A stretch of 64,000 nucleotides of DNA from Streptomyces sp. NBC_01116. Its GTDB lineage: Bacteria > Actinomycetota > Actinomycetes > Streptomycetales > Streptomycetaceae. Position numbers and translations under genes: made by a program. The notes beneath the pieces are model-generated. The model was not told the DNA's origin and made no database searches. It was given only the letters and a program-made list of their open reading frames with translations. Position 1 is the stretch's first letter, and each line of letters starts with the position of its first letter. Shown one piece after another: positions 60,299 to 64,000 of this stretch. The stretch covers positions 8,045,501 through 8,109,500 of the forward strand of contig NZ_CP108644.1 in NCBI RefSeq assembly GCF_041435495.1, in the 5' to 3' direction.

Positions 60299-62911
60299 GT
60301 GACCCGGCACGAAACGCCCCGGCATCCCCCGCCCGCCGGAAACGGGGCCGCGGCCGGGGGAGACGAGGGTGGCCGGGTGCCCGACGAGCTGTCCCTCGTA
60401 CTCGCGCAGGCCCTCGTGAGCGCCGTCGAGTCGAGCGACGGCTACGCGGGCGGCGTCTTCCTCCGCAGCCGGACGCCCGGACTCCTGCGGCTCGCGGTGC
60501 TCGCCGGACTGCCGGGCCCGCTGTTCCGGCCCTGGTGGCGGATGCAGGTGAACCGGCCCTTCCCGTTGTCCGAGGCCTACCGCTCGGGACGACCGGTGCT
60601 GCTCTCCGACGCGGAGGACGCGATGCGCCGGTTCCCGCAGCTGATGGCCGGACTGCCGTTCCCGTTCGGTTCGCTGTGGGTGCCGATCACCGGACCCCGG
60701 GGAAGCCTGGGCGTGCTGGCGATCCTGCGGCCCTCCACGCCGGGGCGGCCCGTCGCCCCCGCAGACGGCGACCGGCTGCACCGGCTGGGCCACCGGCTCG
60801 GCGACGCGCTCACCGCTTTGGAGCAACGGGGCGTCGACTGCGTATGGGAGGACGAGCCGGTCCCCGTGCAACTGCCCGCCGCCACCACGCCCCCGGTCCG
60901 GGTCGGCCGCTTCGACTGGGACCTGCACTCCGGACAGGTCACCGCCGACGACGAACTCTGCGCGATCCTCGGCTTCGCGCCCGACGCCTTCCCGGGCACC
61001 GTGGACGCGCTCGCCGGGCGGCTGGTCCCGGAGGACGTGTACGGGCTGTGGGCGCTGGCCCGCCGGACGGTGGAATCGGCCGAGCCGGTCGTCCGGCGGA
61101 TGCGGCTGCGCGGCCCCGACGGCCGGTCCCATCTGCTGGAGCTGTCCGGCCGCTGGACCCACCCGGACGGCGACGCGTCCGCCAGCCGTCTGAGCGGCTT
61201 CCTGGTCGACCTCGGCGCGGGACCCGTCGTGCCGGAGGCCGCCGACCGGCTGCCGCGCGGCATCCTCTCCCTCGACCGGCTGGGCCGGATCACCTACGCG
61301 AACGGCCTCGCCGAGGAGCTGCTCGGCCACTCCAGGGAGGAGCTCGTGGGCCATGTCGTGTGGCAGGCCCTGCCGTGGTTCGGACACGAGTCCTACGAGG
61401 ACCACTACCGGGCAGCCCTGATGGCCGACGAGCCCGTCCACTTCCTCGCCCGCCGCCCGCCCTCGCACTGGCTCTCGGTGTCCCTGTACCCGGGCCACGA
61501 CGGGGTGAGCGTCGTCCTCCAGGGGACCGACCGGCCGGACTACACCCCGGGCTCGGTCACCGCGCCCGGCCTGGGCATCGGCTCGACCGCCGACCGCTCC
61601 TCGGCGCTGTACCGACCGGTGGCCCTCGCCATCGCGCTGACCGAGGCGGTGACGGCACGTCAGGTCTCCGAGGTGGTCACGGAGGAGCTGCTCCCCGCGT
61701 TCGGCGGGCGTCAGCTCGCCATCTACCTGCTGGACGAGGGCCATCTCCATCTGGCCTGGGAGACCGGGTTCCCCAAGGGCTTCCTCGACCGCTTCGAAGG
61801 GGTCGAGCTCGACGTCAGCATTCCCGGGGTGGAGACCCTGACCACGGGCCGCCCGATGTTCTTCGAATCCATGCAGCGCCTGGCCGAAGCCTATCCCGGC
61901 ATCCCGATCGACGCGGACGTCGGAGCGCGCGCGTTCCTGCCGCTGATCGCCTCGGGGCGGCCCGTCGGCTCCTGCATCCTCGGCTTCGACCGCCCGCGCG
62001 GCTTCAGCCCTGAGGAACGTACGGTCCTGACGGCACTGGCCGGACTCATCGCCCAGGCCCTGAAGCGCGCCCAGCGCTACGACAGCGAATCGGCCCTCGC
62101 CCGCGGACTCCAGGACGCCCTGCTGCCGCACCGACTGCCCGAGGTGGACGGGGTGGACACCCTGGGACGCTACCTCTCCGGCACCCAGGGCATGGACGTG
62201 GGCGGCGACTGGTACGACGTCATCGATACCGGTCGTGAACTCGCCCTGATCATCGGCGACGTACAGGGCCACGGCGTCGCCGCCGCCGCGACCATGGGCC
62301 AACTGCGCAGCGCGGTGAGGGCGTTCGCGCTCACCAACTACGACCCTCAGGACGTGATCAGCGGCACCAACCGGCTGCTCATCGACCTCGACCCGGGACA
62401 GTTCGCGAGCTGCTGCTACATCGCGCTGGACCCGGTGACCGGAGTGGCCCGCGCCGTACGCGCGGGGCATCCGCAGCCCGTGCTGCGGCGGCCCGACGGC
62501 CGGACGGAGGTGCTGGACCTGCCCGGCGGCATCGTGCTCGGGATCGACGAGCGGGCGTCCTACCCGGTCACGGAGATGCGGCTCGAACCGGGCGCGATGC
62601 TCGCCCTGTTCACGGACGGGCTGATCGAGCGCCCGGGGACGGACATCGACGAGGGGATCGAGAGGCTGCGCTCCACCGTCGAACGCATCGGTGCGGTTCC
62701 CCTGGCCGAGACGGCCGACCAGGTCATCGGAGAGGCCAGGGAGGCCATCGACCGCCCCGACGACATCGCGCTCCTGCTCGCCGCCCGGTGGGCGGGGACC
62801 GGGACGGTCCGGAAGCCCCGGGAGGCCGGAGTGCCCGGGCCCGACCTGTGGCGCACGTTCAGGGGGCCGGACCCGGGGCGCACGGCGGGCGCACGGGATC
62901 CGGCCCCCTAG
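60299..62911 (+). CDS. GAF/PAS/SpoIIE phosphatase
   Basis: 870 aa if GTG 60299 is used; GTG 60263 is an alternative and the ribosome site is weak in each case. Order: GAF (about 30-180), PAS (about 200-310, GRFDWDLHSGQVTADDELCAILG), PAS (about 315-430, GILSLDRLGRITYANGLAEELLG), GAF (about 445-600) and SpoIIE/PP2C (about 620-840, DVGGDWYDVIDTG, GDVQGHGVAAAATMGQLR, TDGLIERPG, PDDIALLLA). Unlike the 10.5-kb protein it has no HATPase domain. Likely dephosphorylates an anti-sigma antagonist. The TAG stop coincides with the edge of a MITE-like element. Confidence 0.9.
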   Translation: MTRHETPRHPPPAGNGAAAGGDEGGRVPDELSLVLAQALVSAVESSDGYAGGVFLRSRTPGLLRLAVLAGLPGPLFRPWWRMQVNRPFPLSEAYRSGRPVLLSDAEDAMRRFPQLMAGLPFPFGSLWVPITGPRGSLGVLAILRPSTPGRPVAPADGDRLHRLGHRLGDALTALEQRGVDCVWEDEPVPVQLPAATTPPVRVGRFDWDLHSGQVTADDELCAILGFAPDAFPGTVDALAGRLVPEDVYGLWALARRTVESAEPVVRRMRLRGPDGRSHLLELSGRWTHPDGDASASRLSGFLVDLGAGPVVPEAADRLPRGILSLDRLGRITYANGLAEELLGHSREELVGHVVWQALPWFGHESYEDHYRAALMADEPVHFLARRPPSHWLSVSLYPGHDGVSVVLQGTDRPDYTPGSVTAPGLGIGSTADRSSALYRPVALAIALTEAVTARQVSEVVTEELLPAFGGRQLAIYLLDEGHLHLAWETGFPKGFLDRFEGVELDVSIPGVETLTTGRPMFFESMQRLAEAYPGIPIDADVGARAFLPLIASGRPVGSCILGFDRPRGFSPEERTVLTALAGLIAQALKRAQRYDSESALARGLQDALLPHRLPEVDGVDTLGRYLSGTQGMDVGGDWYDVIDTGRELALIIGDVQGHGVAAAATMGQLRSAVRAFALTNYDPQDVISGTNRLLIDLDPGQFASCCYIALDPVTGVARAVRAGHPQPVLRRPDGRTEVLDLPGGIVLGIDERASYPVTEMRLEPGAMLALFTDGLIERPGTDIDEGIERLRSTVERIGAVPLAETADQVIGEAREAIDRPDDIALLLAARWAGTGTVRKPREAGVPGPDLWRTFRGPDPGRTAGARDPAP

Positions 62912-63087
62912 GGCGTGTTTCGAAAGTAGCGCAGTCCGCCCGGAGGGCGGGCTCGGCGGCGTCTGGTGCGTGCGATCGCAAGGCGGAGGGTCGCCCCGAT
63001 ACTGGATGTATCGGGGCGATCCCGACAACGCGGCGAGCGTGCGTGCCAGGCGTCGCCGAGCAGGCGGGACTTTCGAAACACGCCCTA
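62909..63087. mobile_element. MITE-like element 2
   Basis: TA (62909-62910 and 63086-63087) inside CTAG on both sides flanks perfect 17-nt terminal repeats GGGCGTGTTTCGAAAGT (62911-62927 and complement 63069-63085). Imperfect complementarity continues inward, so the whole element can fold as one long hairpin, with a 12-bp perfect inner stem TCGCCCCGATAC (62991-63002 with 63008-63019). No ORF. Shares interior blocks with element 1. Confidence 0.88.
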
Positions 63088-63101
63088 GCGGCCGTACTGT
63101 C

Positions 63102-63134
63102 GATCAGGCATTGATCAGGCGCTGATCAGGCATC
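63102..63134. repeat. 11-nt tandem repeat x3
   Basis: gatcaggcatt, gatcaggcgct and gatcaggcatc (63102-63134). The third copy covers the stop codon and last codons of the fprA-like gene. Confidence 0.85.
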
Positions 63135-64000
63135 GGCCGGGGTCTTCGCCGGTGCGAAGGCGCCGGAGGCCTCCAGCATGCCCTCGCGCTCCACGACCTT
63201 GACCCGCTCACGGCCCTGGGCCGCGCCCAGCGCCTGCTCGTGGGCGTCCAGCTTGTGCCAGCCCTCCCAGGTGGTGAAGCGCACGCCGCGGTCTTCCAGG
63301 AAGGCCTCGACGGCCTCCGGAGCGGGCGTTGCCGGCTGGGGCAGCCGCCCGGCGGCACGGTCCTCCAGGAGACAGGCGACCGTCTCGTTGGCGTCGCCCT
63401 TGGTGTGCCCGATCAGACCGATCGGACCGCGCTTGATCCAACCGGTGACGTAGACCGAGCTCATGTGCTCGTCGCCGGCGATGACGCGGCCCGCCTCGTG
63501 CGGCACGGTGCCGGAGGCCACGTCGAAGGGGAGCTTGGGCAGCTCCTCCGAGTAGTAGCCGACGGCACGGTAGACGCTCTGCATGTCCCAGTCGGTGAAC
63601 CGGCCGGTGCCCCGGACGTTGCCGGTGCCGTCCAGCTCGGTGCGCTCGGTGCGCAGCGCCACGACCTTGCCGTCCTCGCCGAGGATCTCGACCGGGGACT
63701 CGAAGAAGTGCAGGAACAGCTTGTGCGGGCGGTCGCCGACGTCGCGGATCGCCCAGTTCTCCAGGGTCTGCGCGACCATGTTGGCCTGCTTGTTCTCCCG
63801 GCGGGTCGCGATGGAGCCCTCGTCGTACTCGATGTCCTCGGGATTGACGATGACCTCGATGTTGGGGGAGTGGTCCAGCTCCCGCAGCTCCATCGGGCTG
63901 AACTTGGCCTGTGCGGGGCCACGCCGCCCGAACACGTGCACCTCCAGCGCCTTGTTCTCCTTGAGGCCCTGGTAGACGTTGTCCGGGATCTCGGTGGGCA
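63126..64000 (-). CDS. fprA: Ferredoxin/flavodoxin-NADP reductase, FprA type, N-terminus outside window
   Basis: The frame stays open to the right edge, so about 291 C-terminal residues are seen. VHVFGRRGPAQAKFSPMELREL, YDEGSIATRRENKQANMVAQ, VYRAVGYYSEELPKLPFD and VTGWIKRGPIGLIGHTKGDA are the second half of the adrenodoxin-reductase/FprA family. It binds FAD and NADP and passes electrons to ferredoxin, for example for P450 enzymes. The N-terminal FAD motif is beyond the window. Confidence 0.93.
   Translation of the reverse strand, partial: PTEIPDNVYQGLKENKALEVHVFGRRGPAQAKFSPMELRELDHSPNIEVIVNPEDIEYDEGSIATRRENKQANMVAQTLENWAIRDVGDRPHKLFLHFFESPVEILGEDGKVVALRTERTELDGTGNVRGTGRFTDWDMQSVYRAVGYYSEELPKLPFDVASGTVPHEAGRVIAGDEHMSSVYVTGWIKRGPIGLIGHTKGDANETVACLLEDRAAGRLPQPATPAPEAVEAFLEDRGVRFTTWEGWHKLDAHEQALGAAQGRERVKVVEREGMLEASGAFAPAKTPADA

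Noticed and set aside
1..64000. tRNA, rRNA, CRISPR array, complete IS or origin
   Set aside because: No cloverleaf, regularly spaced repeat-spacer array, transposase frame or origin-like cluster was found by eye; a covariance-model search could still reveal a small RNA.

Overview
The window is about 70 % or more G+C with dense, often 4-nt-overlapping genes, many GTG starts and typical Streptomyces families: a MelC1/MelC2 tyrosinase pair, a short chaplin, SpoIIE-type phosphatases, and small DUF6480- and DUF6381-like proteins. I read it as a chromosomal segment of a Streptomyces or close relative. No rRNA, tRNA, CRISPR array or complete transposase was seen.

Region 1 (1-10.4 kb) is the most unusual part. 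After the end of a siderophore-type ABC ATPase gene comes a small RiPP locus: a Cys-free 44-residue precursor, a hairpin, an RRE/ocin-ThiF-like leader-binding protein, a CocE/NonD-type hydrolase, a TOMM-type YcaO, a SagB-like dehydrogenase and a heterodimeric ABC exporter-fold pair. The precursor promoter (-35 at 797-802, -10 at 821-826) has a near-perfect 7-1-7 Zur-type box filling its 18-nt spacer. This suggests a zinc-repressed azoline/azole peptide locus, perhaps linked to metal acquisition.

Region 2 (10.4-17.8 kb): a PAS/GAF/SpoIIE/HATPase phosphatase, a secreted GH26-like glycosidase, a cytochrome P450, the melC operon and a chaplin. Region 3 (17.9-27.4 kb): an eight-gene minus-strand operon for a Wzx/Wzy-like surface polysaccharide (two GT4 enzymes, priming phosphoglycosyltransferase, O-antigen-ligase-like protein, MviN/MurJ-like flippase, polysaccharide deacetylase, Wzz-like protein, CelD/FemAB-like acyltransferase). 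Region 4 (27.8-32.9 kb): an isochorismatase-like hydrolase, a TPR protein with a polyprenyl synthetase, and a TetR/DUF4166/SRPBCC operon headed by two 16-bp palindromes that are probably its own operators.

Region 5 (33-41.7 kb): OpuC-type osmolyte ABC genes, with the ATPase gene inverted and displaced from the permeases, a deazaflavin-oxidoreductase/hemerythrin fusion, an S33 peptidase-like hydrolase, a membrane rhodanese, a PIG-L deacetylase and a probably leaderless cupin regulator. Region 6 (41.8-50.3 kb): a quinone-oxidoreductase/acyl-CoA-dehydrogenase pair operon, then a nikABCDE-like ABC operon preceded by a Nur-type palindrome.

Region 7 (50.6-64 kb): secreted, stress-related and regulatory genes, two MITE-like elements that share an interior in opposite orientation and each sit at the TAG stop codon of a gene, a second SpoIIE phosphatase, and the start-truncated FprA-like ferredoxin reductase at the right edge. 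Function calls rest on motifs and family memory; no database search was run.
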